Shown here: positions 34,472-43,373 of the stretch, one piece after another | Position numbering within the stretch: position 1 is the first letter of the stretch | Layout of the letters: the number at the start of each line of letters is the position of its first letter | NCBI GenBank assembly: GCA_036504735.1 | Contig: DASXUQ010000009.1 | Span: forward strand, 370,660 to 434,659 | DNA length: 64,000 nucleotides | Direction of reading: 5' to 3' | From: a bacterium | GTDB taxonomy: Bacteria; Electryoneota; RPQS01 | The notes under the pieces: generated by a model | Databases searched by the model: none | Seen by the model: only the letters and a program-made list of their open reading frames with translations | Told to the model about the DNA's origin: nothing | Program-made: the position numbers and the translations under genes

Positions 34472-37400
34472 TTAGCGGAGGAGCAGCATCTTGTGGGTTT
34501 GAGCAAAGCCCGGAGCCTGTAAACGATAGAAATAGACTCCCGATGCCAGCCCGGATGCATCAAAGCGCGTCGTATGTTCCCCGGCTTCCATCACCCCATC
34601 GGCCAGAGTCCTCACCAGCCTCCCCATCACGTTGTACACCCGCAGTTCCACACGCCCCCGCACCGCCAGATCGAATTGGATAAGCGTGGTCGGATTGAAA
34701 GGGTTGGGAAAAGCGGGATGAAGCGCGAAACGGGAAGCAAGGGCTATTCTCGGCTTCGCAGCGAGAACGGTCTGTTCGAGAGTAAGCCGCTGGGCGCGGA
34801 CATGGTAGACTGTCAGTGCTTGACTGTCGTCCGTTTGCCATTCGGTCCAAGCGAGAGTGACGTGTCCACGCCCGTCAGATGCGGCCACGGGAGGATAATA
34901 ATAACTGACGGGCGCTTGCTGAATTGGGCTCCCTTCGGGTGCCGCCCAAAAGGGATCGCTTGCAGGTTGCCCCGAAGCATCGAGGTGCCGACAGAATATC
35001 TTGAACCCTCCAAGGTCTCTGCTGCACCACGCGGCGAACAGCCCGTCGCTGCCGTCGGGAGTCACGGATAACTGGGAGACGCCACTGTCCGTGACGCAGA
35101 CCTGAGCGCCTTCCCAGATGAGATTGCCCTCGGGCGAAAGCTTCGTCGCCATTACGGATGATCTGACGACAGGCCAACCTTCGTACTGAGTCCACGCCAG
35201 CATCAGATTATTATGAGCATCCACTGCCGTGGCGGAAAGGCCGCGCGACAAGGTCGAGGGCTGGAGCACCACAAGGCCGTCCGTGCCCCAAAGCCGCGTC
35301 GAATCGGCCGCCAAATGCTGCGCGAAAACGGCAGAGGAATCGGGAAGAGAGTCGGCTGGTGCAGCTATCCTCTTGCCCCAAGCGAAATAGGCCCCGCCGT
35401 TGCCATCGGCCACCATCGGCGGCGGGTTGGGATCCCAGTTGCTGCAATAGCGCCCGTCAGGGAAGGCTCCCGACACTTGAACAGCCCATTCCCGCTGCCC
35501 AAGACCGGTGACGCGAGCGCAGAAGAGGTCAGCATGAAAGCCGACGGTTGCAGCATACCTCCCTATGCTGTACGCAATAAGGCAGGACGCATCGGAGTTG
35601 GCAACGATGCCGAAGGGTTCATTACCCAAGCAGTTTGACGCCGTTGCCACGAGAGTCGGCGGCGACCATACCTGATTCAGCAGGCTGTCGAGTCGCGCGA
35701 TATACACGCGCTGATCGGTTTGCGAAATACTCTCTGCCCATGCAACATAGACTCCCCCCTGTCTATCCGGGGCGCAGACAAAACGGTATGGCGAGCCTGT
35801 CACTGGCGCTATAGCTCGGCCAAGCCCGTCGCCTGCCGCCTGCCCCGCCGCATTGATCCGCGTGACCCGATATGAGCTTACCGGGGAGTGATAATCCGAA
35901 AACACTGCGAAGAACCCGCCGTGCTCATCCGGACAACTGGCCAGAGGCGATGCGTATGCCCCGGGGTCAGTATCCTGCTGGCACAAGCTGTCGCCTCCGG
36001 ATGCTCCCGAAGCATGGCCTGTGGAGTCAAGAATCTGAAAATATGTGTAAACGCGCTCATCTCGCCGGTCCGGCCACAGAACTGCCGTATTCCCATTTCC
36101 CGTACTGACAGCTTGCACATACTCCACCTCTCCATTCAATCCGCCGGCAAGGTGAAGTCCCGCAGGAGTTAGTTGCCGTTCGCCTGAAGTCATGCCGAGA
36201 ATCTGTGCCCGAACACCGGTGACGCCCCGCGTGACATCATTCCATGCAACCAGAACTCGAGCGGAGTCTGTCGGGACGATGACGGCATCGTAATGATGCA
36301 GCGAATCCTCTGACACAGGCACGCCGCCCGGCCCATTCCATAGGCGGGTGCCACTGGCAGACACGCGTGCGGCACGGACATCCGAGTATCCGTTACCGCG
36401 CTCTTTGCCCCAGGCAACAACCGCTCCGCCCGCACCGTCAGATGCTGCCCGCGGCGAAATGTTACAGAAGGCCGAATAGCTCCAGAGACCTACTCCATTG
36501 GCCGTCCATGGGAAGCTGCCCTGCGGCGAAACCTTCAATGCATAGACGGTATTGGGACTGCCGTGGAAGGCGAGGAGACAACCATCTACGGTGTCCTGGT
36601 TGACGCTGGCAATGAGGTTGTAATCAGTGGCTCCCCGGTTGCAGGACACGCCGTTGGCGGCCCACGTCACCTCCCCCAGCGAATCCATACGCTGTATGTG
36701 CAACGCGCCGTCATTCGTGAGCGTAGGGGTCCAGGAGACATAACAACCACCGGATCCGTCCAGGCAGATGTGTGGGCCGTAGATTGAACAGTAAGCGGCA
36801 TAGATTTGTACACCGCTCTCATTCCACAGGAGTGATCCGGAGGAGTTCAACTTGTTAACCCGGATGCGGCTCAGGCTCTCCCGATAATCCTCCCAGGCGA
36901 TCAACAGGTTGCCTGCGTCATCACATGCCGTTGCTGGTGATGATCCGGAGTTGGTTGCAGCCACCGCCACCGGTGCTTCCCACACGGACGTCCCCTCACC
37001 TGCGATGCGCAATGCGTAAATAGAGTCGCTTCCGCTAGTACCTCTATCCCATGCAAGGATAGCTCCTCCGGAATGATCGTCGGTCATCGTGTATGCGAGT
37101 ACGAAGCCATCAACTTCACTGCCCTCAATCTCAACTCCGGTGAAGTTGTCGGCGCTCCACTGCCGTTGTCCCGCAGCGTTCAGTTTCTGCGCTCGAATTT
37201 TACAGCATTCATCGTCGTGAAACTGACAGTCGCGTGGTGAACGATAATCCTGCCATGCAACTATCCATCCGTCGCTCCCCGCGATGGCCGCCGGATAGCG
37301 TTGCCCGCCGGGATCGCCGCACACGATTACTCCACCTTCCGCCCATTGCGGTGTCCCATCCGGGCTGATCAATTGCGCCCAGATGTCTCCATCACCGCCG

Positions 37401-37579
37401 GCAAAACTGCTCCACACCACCAGCACGTCCCCTTGCTCATTCCGCGCCGCCACCTGTTCCCATTGCAGATCGTCGCCTTGCCGAATCACCACGCCGGTCG
37501 TGTCCCATTGGCGGGGATCGGCAAAAAGCGACCTGTTTGTGAGGAGTAAGCATGTCAGAGTAATCAGCAGTGACTTCAT
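34472..37579 (-). CDS. Large exported repeat protein with sorting tail
   Basis: 1035 residues from ATG 37579 (GGAGGGAAAC upstream; the frame extends 12 codons further but without a signal peptide). The signal peptide is MKSLLITLTCLLLTNRSLFA. About twelve repeats carry motifs such as 'GDVLVVWSSFAGGDGDIWAQLISPDGT', 'GGAILAWDRGTSGSDSIYALRI', 'GNLLIAWEDYRESLSRIRVNKL' and 'GGAVVAWGKERGNGYSDVRAARV'. These are WxD.R..DIYAQ-type beta repeats common in secreted proteins of this superphylum. PAFPNPFNPTTLIQFDL starts the tail, ending HKMLLLR with Arg instead of Lys. It is the longest gene in the window and heads the minus-strand block. Confidence 0.87.
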   Translation of the reverse strand: MKSLLITLTCLLLTNRSLFADPRQWDTTGVVIRQGDDLQWEQVAARNEQGDVLVVWSSFAGGDGDIWAQLISPDGTPQWAEGGVIVCGDPGGQRYPAAIAGSDGWIVAWQDYRSPRDCQFHDDECCKIRAQKLNAAGQRQWSADNFTGVEIEGSEVDGFVLAYTMTDDHSGGAILAWDRGTSGSDSIYALRIAGEGTSVWEAPVAVAATNSGSSPATACDDAGNLLIAWEDYRESLSRIRVNKLNSSGSLLWNESGVQIYAAYCSIYGPHICLDGSGGCYVSWTPTLTNDGALHIQRMDSLGEVTWAANGVSCNRGATDYNLIASVNQDTVDGCLLAFHGSPNTVYALKVSPQGSFPWTANGVGLWSYSAFCNISPRAASDGAGGAVVAWGKERGNGYSDVRAARVSASGTRLWNGPGGVPVSEDSLHHYDAVIVPTDSARVLVAWNDVTRGVTGVRAQILGMTSGERQLTPAGLHLAGGLNGEVEYVQAVSTGNGNTAVLWPDRRDERVYTYFQILDSTGHASGASGGDSLCQQDTDPGAYASPLASCPDEHGGFFAVFSDYHSPVSSYRVTRINAAGQAAGDGLGRAIAPVTGSPYRFVCAPDRQGGVYVAWAESISQTDQRVYIARLDSLLNQVWSPPTLVATASNCLGNEPFGIVANSDASCLIAYSIGRYAATVGFHADLFCARVTGLGQREWAVQVSGAFPDGRYCSNWDPNPPPMVADGNGGAYFAWGKRIAAPADSLPDSSAVFAQHLAADSTRLWGTDGLVVLQPSTLSRGLSATAVDAHNNLMLAWTQYEGWPVVRSSVMATKLSPEGNLIWEGAQVCVTDSGVSQLSVTPDGSDGLFAAWCSRDLGGFKIFCRHLDASGQPASDPFWAAPEGSPIQQAPVSYYYPPVAASDGRGHVTLAWTEWQTDDSQALTVYHVRAQRLTLEQTVLAAKPRIALASRFALHPAFPNPFNPTTLIQFDLAVRGRVELRVYNVMGRLVRTLADGVMEAGEHTTRFDASGLASGVYFYRLQAPGFAQTHKMLLLR

Positions 37580-37642
37580 GTTTCCCTCCAAGGAAGTTAC
37601 CGGGCCACATTGCATGACAGGATGTTCTACGCGCCAGAAGCC

Positions 37643-37673
37643 GGCGCGCCGGTGAAATGCTCACCGGCGCGCC
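37643..37673 (-). terminator. Terminator after serA-like gene
   Basis: GGCGCGCCGGTGA/TCACCGGCGCGCC, 13-bp perfect arms with a five-base loop, fifteen bases beyond the serA-like stop. Confidence 0.65.
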
Positions 37674-37687
37674 GTTCAGTCCGTTGC

Positions 37688-38596
37688 CTATTTCTTGAAG
37701 TAGTCCTTGAGGATTTCCACCACTTCGCCGCCGACGCGGGATTGGGCTTCGCCGGTGGCGGCGCCGATGTGCGGGGTGACGATGACTTTGGGATGCTCCA
37801 CCAGATCGCGGCGGGGATTGGGCTCGCCGACAAACACATCGAGGCCTGCACCACGGACCTTGCCGCTGTTGAGGGCGGCAATCAGCGCCTCCTCATCCAC
37901 CGTGCCGCCACGGGCACAGTTAATCAGCACCACACCCTGCTTCATCAGGGCAAATTCCGCCGCGCCGATTTCCGGGCCAACGGTCTTGTCGAAGGGGATA
38001 TGCAGGGAAATGAAGTCGGCCTGCTCCAGCACTTCCTGCTTGGAGACCAGCGGGAAACCGTGGTTCTTGACGGCTTCGGGGAATTTGTCATAGGCCATGA
38101 TCCACATGCCGAGGGCCGCGCACCGCTGGGCAAGCTGCGCGCCGATGCGGCCCATGCCGATGAGGCCCAGCACCTTGCCGCCCAGTTCGATGCCCTTGCC
38201 GAATTCCTTCTTTTCCCATTTGCCCGACTTGGTAGAGGCATCGGCCTGTGGGATCTGCCGCGCACAGGCGAACATCATGCCGAGGGCCAGTTCGGCCACG
38301 GACGCGCTGGACGCGCCGGGAGTGTTGCGCACTTCAATACCCTTGCTCTTGGCATGGGCGACTTCGATGTTGTCCACGCCCACGCCGCCGCGAATGACGA
38401 GCTTCAGACCGTTGGCATTGTCCAGCACCGGTTTGGTAATTTTGGTAGCCGAGCGCACGACAACCGCGTCGAACTTCTTAATGTTCTCGATCAGTTCCGG
38501 CTCGGGAAAGAACTGTTCGGTGACGTCAAAGCCGAGCTTCTTCAGTTCGGCCACGGCATTCTTGTCCATGCCGTCCGTAATGAGAATTTTTTCCAT
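37688..38596 (-). CDS. serA: D-3-phosphoglycerate dehydrogenase (short SerA type)
   Basis: 302 residues, a D-isomer-specific 2-hydroxyacid dehydrogenase. The start MEKILITDGMDKNAVAEL and RSATKITKPVL match SerA. The Rossmann motif is LGLIGMGRIGAQLA. Catalytic Arg is in VIRGGVG, Glu in the region DVFVGEPNP, and His in VTPHIGAAT. The second signature is INCARGGTVDEEAL. There is no C-terminal ACT or ASB domain, so serine feedback inhibition through ACT is not expected. It should oxidise 3-phosphoglycerate to 3-phosphohydroxypyruvate with NAD+ in serine synthesis. Other hydroxyacid substrates remain possible. A class V aminotransferase that could perform the next step is 4.8 kb upstream on the same strand. 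Confidence 0.88.
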   Translation of the reverse strand: MEKILITDGMDKNAVAELKKLGFDVTEQFFPEPELIENIKKFDAVVVRSATKITKPVLDNANGLKLVIRGGVGVDNIEVAHAKSKGIEVRNTPGASSASVAELALGMMFACARQIPQADASTKSGKWEKKEFGKGIELGGKVLGLIGMGRIGAQLAQRCAALGMWIMAYDKFPEAVKNHGFPLVSKQEVLEQADFISLHIPFDKTVGPEIGAAEFALMKQGVVLINCARGGTVDEEALIAALNSGKVRGAGLDVFVGEPNPRRDLVEHPKVIVTPHIGAATGEAQSRVGGEVVEILKDYFKK

Positions 38597-38768
38597 GGTA
38601 AGTGTTTCCCAGTTGGGTTATGAAACGGGGGTAAAAGTCAAACGATGAACGAGAAACGATGAGTGATGAACGGAAGAATCCGAAAGTAGTTGCCCAGCTT
38701 GCTGGGCTATGATGCCATGATCGCGGTGCGGACTGTTTGCCGCCGCAAAGGGAAAAGCCGAGGGCGTG

Positions 38769-39602
38769 TCATTCCCACACGTCGCGGAAGGCCGGGATTT
38801 CGGTCAGGGCTTCGGCAACAACGGCGCGGGGAATGGCGAAGAGGCGCTCGGCCTCTTCGGCCACGGCCTCAGGGCCCGTAAGGGTGCGCCGGATGGTCTG
38901 CCCGCCCGCCATTTCGAGGCTTTCCAGATTGTGCAGCACGCGCGAGCCGCCGGGTGTGTACGTGGCGATGAGCACGCCGTTCATAAAGGTTGCGTCGGGG
39001 CAGAAGGAATCGGCAATTACGGCAGAGAAATCGGCGATTGCGCGCGGCGCAGGATTCACGGTGTAGCCGTGCCGCAGTTCGCCACGGCGACGCAGGGTCA
39101 GCCGCGACCGGCCCGCTGCGTCCTGCGGCGCGAGCACATAGCGATCCTCGCCATGGATGATCACAACGTCTGCGGGCAGATCGCGCGGCAGGGGGTCCAG
39201 AAACGGCGCACCGTAGCCCACATCCACCAGAAATTCTCGCCCCTCCGTCCGTACGAGGCTGACCACGTGCACATCCGGCGCGCTCATGTCCGCGCCGCAC
39301 AATGTCACGTCATAGCCAAGATGGCGCAGCAGGGAATGGAAATGGCCATTGTTGGCGTAGCAGGTGCCGCCGAAGTGAAAGGCCTCGATCCCCGCAAGGA
39401 ACCGGTCAAGATCCGGAAAGCCCCGCCAACCGTAGCGCTTTTTGTAAAAGAGCTTGGAAACATTTTCGAACGGCACGCGCCGCAGATGCGCCCGCACCAG
39501 TTCGGTAAGAGCCGCATAGCCGGGAGCCCGGCGCGTGACGCCCAACAGAGACAGGTAGCGGTCGAACAGATCCTGAGCCGCTGGCGGGTGGGCGGGAAGC
39601 AT
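38769..39602 (-). CDS. nat: Arylamine N-acetyltransferase
   Basis: 277 residues, the usual length of bacterial NATs. The catalytic triad is visible in order: Cys81 in HFGGTCYANN, His111 in APDVHVVSLV, and Asp126 in LVDVGYGAPF. RVPFENVSKLF near residue 43 is the N-terminal family motif. It transfers acetyl from acetyl-CoA to arylamines, hydrazines or related amines; physiological substrates of bacterial NATs vary. It is cytoplasmic. The gene starts nine bases after the stop of the sorting-tail gene at 39612, so it is probably at the end of that operon, an unusual partner for surface proteins. Confidence 0.9.
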   Translation of the reverse strand: MLPAHPPAAQDLFDRYLSLLGVTRRAPGYAALTELVRAHLRRVPFENVSKLFYKKRYGWRGFPDLDRFLAGIEAFHFGGTCYANNGHFHSLLRHLGYDVTLCGADMSAPDVHVVSLVRTEGREFLVDVGYGAPFLDPLPRDLPADVVIIHGEDRYVLAPQDAAGRSRLTLRRRGELRHGYTVNPAPRAIADFSAVIADSFCPDATFMNGVLIATYTPGGSRVLHNLESLEMAGGQTIRRTLTGPEAVAEEAERLFAIPRAVVAEALTEIPAFRDVWE

Positions 39603-39611
39603 AGCTCTTTG

Positions 39612-41024
39612 TTACTTCAGATAGGCCAGCTTAAGCGTGCGTGTGGTCTGTCCGGATTTCAGCACGGCAAAGTAGATTCCGCCCGCTCCCGCCGGAGACC
39701 AGCTCTGTGTGTGCGTGCCTGCGGCCTGCATCCCGTCAAACAATGTCGCCACTTTTTGCCCCAGCAGATTGTAGACGGAAAGAACGATCTTCTGCGCCTG
39801 TGGCAGACTGTACTCGATTTGCGCCTCACTGTTGAACGGATTGGGACTGGAAGAAAGGCTGAAGGCTGAAGGATGAAGGCTGGAATGCCGATCACTTGAT
39901 TGCAGCGGAGTATCCCAGCCGAGGGACGCAAGGTGCAGAGAAACGGTGCTGGAATCGAGCGGGCTGTATTCGACCCACAGCGCGGCGATCAGGCCGTTAC
40001 CGGTCATGGCCAATGCGGCCTCCGAGATCAGGTAACCCGCTTGCGGTTCGGCGAGCAAACCCGGAAGAGACGAAATCGCGCCCATCGTGTCCGCGCGGAA
40101 CAAATACCAGTCCCCGATGCCGCCGGCGAGCCACGCCATGCCGAAGTCGGGATGGGACGCGGAAGCGAGGGGCAAGCCTTCCGTGGTAGCGCGCGCTTGA
40201 GCACTCTGCCCAACAACTTCATAGAGGCGTGCCCTGTCCGAAGCGCAAAGTACGAGGGTATGCGCGGCGCGCGTGCGCAAAAAGTTCACGACATTTGCCG
40301 GGCAATCCAGTGGGGTGGGCGGTGGTTGCACCATTTCGTGCGGCAGAAGCAGGAACAGCGATGGATCCGAACCAAGGGCAATAAGAGAGTCCGGTGAAAT
40401 CGAGCGGATCATAAGACGGTCTCTTGGTCCTTGAAAATAGTTCAACGTCTGCGCCACCTCGCCTGACCACAGATAATCCTCGCCACTAACACTAATGCCG
40501 CCTTCCTGCTGTTGCGGTGTGCGGACATCCCAATAATCAATCCAGGCAGCGGCATAGCCGCTGTCTCGCGGCGCGAGCACTGGCGAAACATGGCGGCTGG
40601 CATACGTCCATGGGCTGTTGTCACACCAGTTGTTTCCCGAATCGATGACCCTGCCCGTGTCTGCGGCATCTCCACCCGTATAAATAACGGTCTGATTGAT
40701 CGCGGACGTGGTGTCGTAAACGAGTGCCACCCACCTCGAACTCGTCATGGTCACGTCGGCCAGCCAGCGCGTCCAGCCGGAGCCATGCGTCGTCAACGCT
40801 TCCGGTCCCGCCACCACCTGCCCGTTCTGCAGCAACACCGTGGCATGAAATACCGTGTCGGCGATCTGATAGAATACATCCGCCGTGTCCGCATTGCGCA
40901 AGGTCAGATGCGGCTGGGAAATGGTGGCCATGGTGGTCAGTTCGGTCACCGTGAAAGGTCCGGTGAAGGGCTGCGAGAAGGCAACCGTCGACAGGAACAC
41001 TAAAGCAGCAACTAAGCGTAGCAT
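39612..41024 (-). CDS. Exported sorting-tail protein, pair member A
   Basis: 470 residues, ATG 41024 with GGAGGAA upstream. The signal peptide is MLRLVAALVFLSTVAFSQ. The mature protein starts PFTGPFTVTELTTMATISQPHLTLRNADTADVFYQIADTVFHATVLLQNGQVVAGPE, closely paralleled in the gene upstream. I do not recognise the fold; alternating short strands suggest a propeller. LHPSAFSLSSSPNPFNSEAQIEYSLP begins the tail, which ends TLKLAYLK. Sixteen bases separate it from its paralog upstream and nine from nat downstream. It is predicted to be cell-surface exposed. Confidence 0.85.
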   Translation of the reverse strand: MLRLVAALVFLSTVAFSQPFTGPFTVTELTTMATISQPHLTLRNADTADVFYQIADTVFHATVLLQNGQVVAGPEALTTHGSGWTRWLADVTMTSSRWVALVYDTTSAINQTVIYTGGDAADTGRVIDSGNNWCDNSPWTYASRHVSPVLAPRDSGYAAAWIDYWDVRTPQQQEGGISVSGEDYLWSGEVAQTLNYFQGPRDRLMIRSISPDSLIALGSDPSLFLLLPHEMVQPPPTPLDCPANVVNFLRTRAAHTLVLCASDRARLYEVVGQSAQARATTEGLPLASASHPDFGMAWLAGGIGDWYLFRADTMGAISSLPGLLAEPQAGYLISEAALAMTGNGLIAALWVEYSPLDSSTVSLHLASLGWDTPLQSSDRHSSLHPSAFSLSSSPNPFNSEAQIEYSLPQAQKIVLSVYNLLGQKVATLFDGMQAAGTHTQSWSPAGAGGIYFAVLKSGQTTRTLKLAYLK

Positions 41025-41040
41025 GAGTTCCTCCTTGACG

Positions 41041-42483
41041 TTATTTCAGGTAGACCACTTTCGATGTGCGGACGGCGTCCGCGGACTTCAGCATGACAAA
41101 ATAAATCCCCGTGCCGCACTGCGGCGTCCACATCAGTGTGTGGGATCCCGCGATCTGAGGGCCGCTGATAAGCTGCTCGATCTTCTGACCGAGCACATTG
41201 TAAATGCTCAGTTCGAGTGGCCCCGCATGCGGCAGCGTGTACTCGATGCGCAACGTGCCATTAAAAGGATTGGGGCTGGAAGAAAGGATGAAGGATGAGG
41301 GATGAGGGATGAAGGAAGATCCTGCATCGAGGATCGCGTAGGGGCTCAGAGAAATGATCCGCAGTTGGACGCGGCTGGTGTCCTGCACGCCGTTTTCGAG
41401 CCACACACTGGCCAGAAAGCCATCTGTGGCCATGCCCAAGGTCGATTCTCCGAGATGAAAACCACTGCGCGGCGTGGCCAGCAGTCCCGGCAGGTAGAAC
41501 ATCCCGCCGCTGGTGTCCACACGCATCACGTAGAGTTCCGTGGCCCCTCCGGACAGCCACGCCATACCGTAGTTGCGGTCTCCGGCAAAACTGTGGGGCA
41601 CGCCGCGGGTTGTCTGGCGCAACAGACTGGTCTCATTTCTGAGTTCCATCAGCCGCGCACTGTCGGCATTGGCCAGCACAAACAGCCGACCCCCGGGAGT
41701 GGCCAGAAAGCCGACCGGATGGGGCGCCCAGCAGGCGTATTCCCGGTTCCAGACACTTGGCGGCTCAAAGAACGGGGACAGGTGGCGCAACATGGCCGTG
41801 CTGTCGAGGGTGGATATGCCGCAGGCCAGCACCGAATCCGCGCGCACGGAGCGGATCAACATGGCGTCATAGTCCCGCCCGAAATCATCATGTCCGATGC
41901 GCACCGCGGCGGTATCCGGCGGATAGTCCATGCCCAGCCAGCTTACGCCGGCTTCCCGTGCACCGCCTTGAGTCACCACATACTCCCAGGCATTCAGCCA
42001 TGCGGCCACGAATCCACCTCCGACTCGCGGCGCCAGATGCAGGGAATAGTTGTAACTGCCTTCACTATAGGGCAGTCCCGTGGGACGGGTGCGGTCCGCG
42101 GCCACGATTTCGCCGTCGCCGGGAGTATCCAGCCCGCGGTAGATGAGCGTGCGGTTGAACTCGGCCGTGGTGTCATAGACCAGTACCGCCCAGTCCGCTC
42201 CGGTCCAGACGGCGTCGCAGATCTGCCGCGTCCAGTTCTGGCCTTCCATTGCCAGTTCCTGCGGCCCGGCAAACATCTGGCCGTCCTGCAGCGTGACCGC
42301 AAGATGATAGACCGTATTCTGAGAAGCATAAAAGACATCCGCCGTATCCGCGCTGCGCAGCGTGACATGCAGATCGCTCATCCGCGCATAGCTGCCGGTC
42401 TCAAAGACCGTGAACGGCCCGCGCGGCGGCTGGGCAAAGAGCGCCGACGAAAGGAACAACAGGGCAAGAAGAGCGCGTTGCAT
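41041..42483 (-). CDS. Exported sorting-tail protein, pair member B
   Basis: 480 residues, ATG 42483 with GGAGGAACG upstream. The signal peptide is MQRALLALLFLSSALFAQ. The mature N-terminus (PPRGPFTVFETGSYARMSDLHVTLRSADTADVFYASQNTVYHL) is collinear with pair member A, as are 'WTRQICDAVWTGADWAVLVYDTTAEFNRTLIYRG' and 'LLATPRSGFHLGESTLGMATDGFLASVWLE'. The linker SSFIPHPSSFILSSSPNPFNG is encoded by GGATGAAGGATGAGG repeats (41283-41313). The tail ends SKVVYLK. The pair is a tandem duplication. Confidence 0.85.
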   Translation of the reverse strand: MQRALLALLFLSSALFAQPPRGPFTVFETGSYARMSDLHVTLRSADTADVFYASQNTVYHLAVTLQDGQMFAGPQELAMEGQNWTRQICDAVWTGADWAVLVYDTTAEFNRTLIYRGLDTPGDGEIVAADRTRPTGLPYSEGSYNYSLHLAPRVGGGFVAAWLNAWEYVVTQGGAREAGVSWLGMDYPPDTAAVRIGHDDFGRDYDAMLIRSVRADSVLACGISTLDSTAMLRHLSPFFEPPSVWNREYACWAPHPVGFLATPGGRLFVLANADSARLMELRNETSLLRQTTRGVPHSFAGDRNYGMAWLSGGATELYVMRVDTSGGMFYLPGLLATPRSGFHLGESTLGMATDGFLASVWLENGVQDTSRVQLRIISLSPYAILDAGSSFIPHPSSFILSSSPNPFNGTLRIEYTLPHAGPLELSIYNVLGQKIEQLISGPQIAGSHTLMWTPQCGTGIYFVMLKSADAVRTSKVVYLK

Positions 42484-42499
42484 CGTTCCTCCGGTGAAG

Positions 42500-43261
42500 T
42501 TACGGTGTGAATCTCGTTACCACTCGCTTTGTGAGTGGGTCATAGAGAACTATATCTACGAACCTCGCGTCGACCCAGTGCACGAAAAAACCCGCGTCGA
42601 TAGGGTTATCAAACTTGGGCCTGAGAACGTCTACACACTCCATGGCACTGTTATTAGCACTCCAAAGCTTGACGCCCACAGCGAGTTTGATCGTCTTGCT
42701 CAATCTCTCAGCTTCCTTAGGCGGTCTATGAAGGGCGAGCTTCATAGTGTGAGTGCCATAATCATAGATGCTGTCTGGAAGTGAGCGAAGACCATTCACG
42801 TTAAGCACGTAATCGTGCGACCACACCTCTTTCACTGTCACTGACGCGCCGTACGCGTTGGATCCCTTGTAAGATCCTCTATTCTCAATCACGTTTCTGA
42901 CTAAGATCGGATCGCCTTCTATACCTCGGTAGTCTGTCGGCCTACGGTCGGGATTTCCTCCGCCATGAAACTCGAGAACTTGCGATTCAAGATCGTAGGT
43001 GTACGATTTCGAAATGAGGCCCGCAGTGCCTAATGGAATGTAGTAGACTATAGAGGTGTCCACGGTTTTCGACAGGCGCTTCTCGAATTCCTCTTTTGTC
43101 TCGAACTCTCTTCTTTCAGGGTCGGTCTTCAGGGAAATGACGCGAGAGAAGAATGTTTCCACATTCTGAATTCTCACGGTACCCTGGGCTTTCGCGGTCT
43201 GGCTTCGTAAAGGGTGCGGAAGGCTAACCAGAAGGAGAATTGCCATGCAAAGGTATCTCAT
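42500..43261 (-). CDS. Low-GC secreted protein of unknown function
   Basis: 253 residues from ATG 43261 (GGAG eight bases upstream). The frame can be extended 47 codons to 43402 but the extension overlaps the terminator of the next gene and precedes the signal peptide MRYLCMAILLLVSLPHPLRSQ. The mature part has charged helices (TDPERREFETKEEFEKRLSKT) and beta-rich stretches (IVYYIPLGTAGLISKSYTYDLESQVLEFHG); I recognise no family. It lacks a sorting tail. Codon and base use are clearly lower in GC than in its neighbours, which suggests acquisition. It sits sixteen bases upstream of pair member B and could be the first gene of that operon. Confidence 0.75.
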   Translation of the reverse strand: MRYLCMAILLLVSLPHPLRSQTAKAQGTVRIQNVETFFSRVISLKTDPERREFETKEEFEKRLSKTVDTSIVYYIPLGTAGLISKSYTYDLESQVLEFHGGGNPDRRPTDYRGIEGDPILVRNVIENRGSYKGSNAYGASVTVKEVWSHDYVLNVNGLRSLPDSIYDYGTHTMKLALHRPPKEAERLSKTIKLAVGVKLWSANNSAMECVDVLRPKFDNPIDAGFFVHWVDARFVDIVLYDPLTKRVVTRFTP

Positions 43262-43325
43262 TGCATCTCCTGATATGCGTATGACAACAATCACGCCGAG
43301 CGAGCTGTGAGCCGTAGTCAGAGTG

Positions 43326-43361
43326 GAGCAAGGGCACGGTGGTTGTGCCGTGCCCTTGCTC
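43326..43361 (-). terminator. Terminator after the aminotransferase gene
   Basis: GAGCAAGGGCACGG/CCGTGCCCTTGCTC, 14-bp perfect arms with an eight-base loop, starting about a dozen bases beyond the aminotransferase stop. Confidence 0.65.
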
Positions 43362-43373
43362 AGAGTCTGTTTC

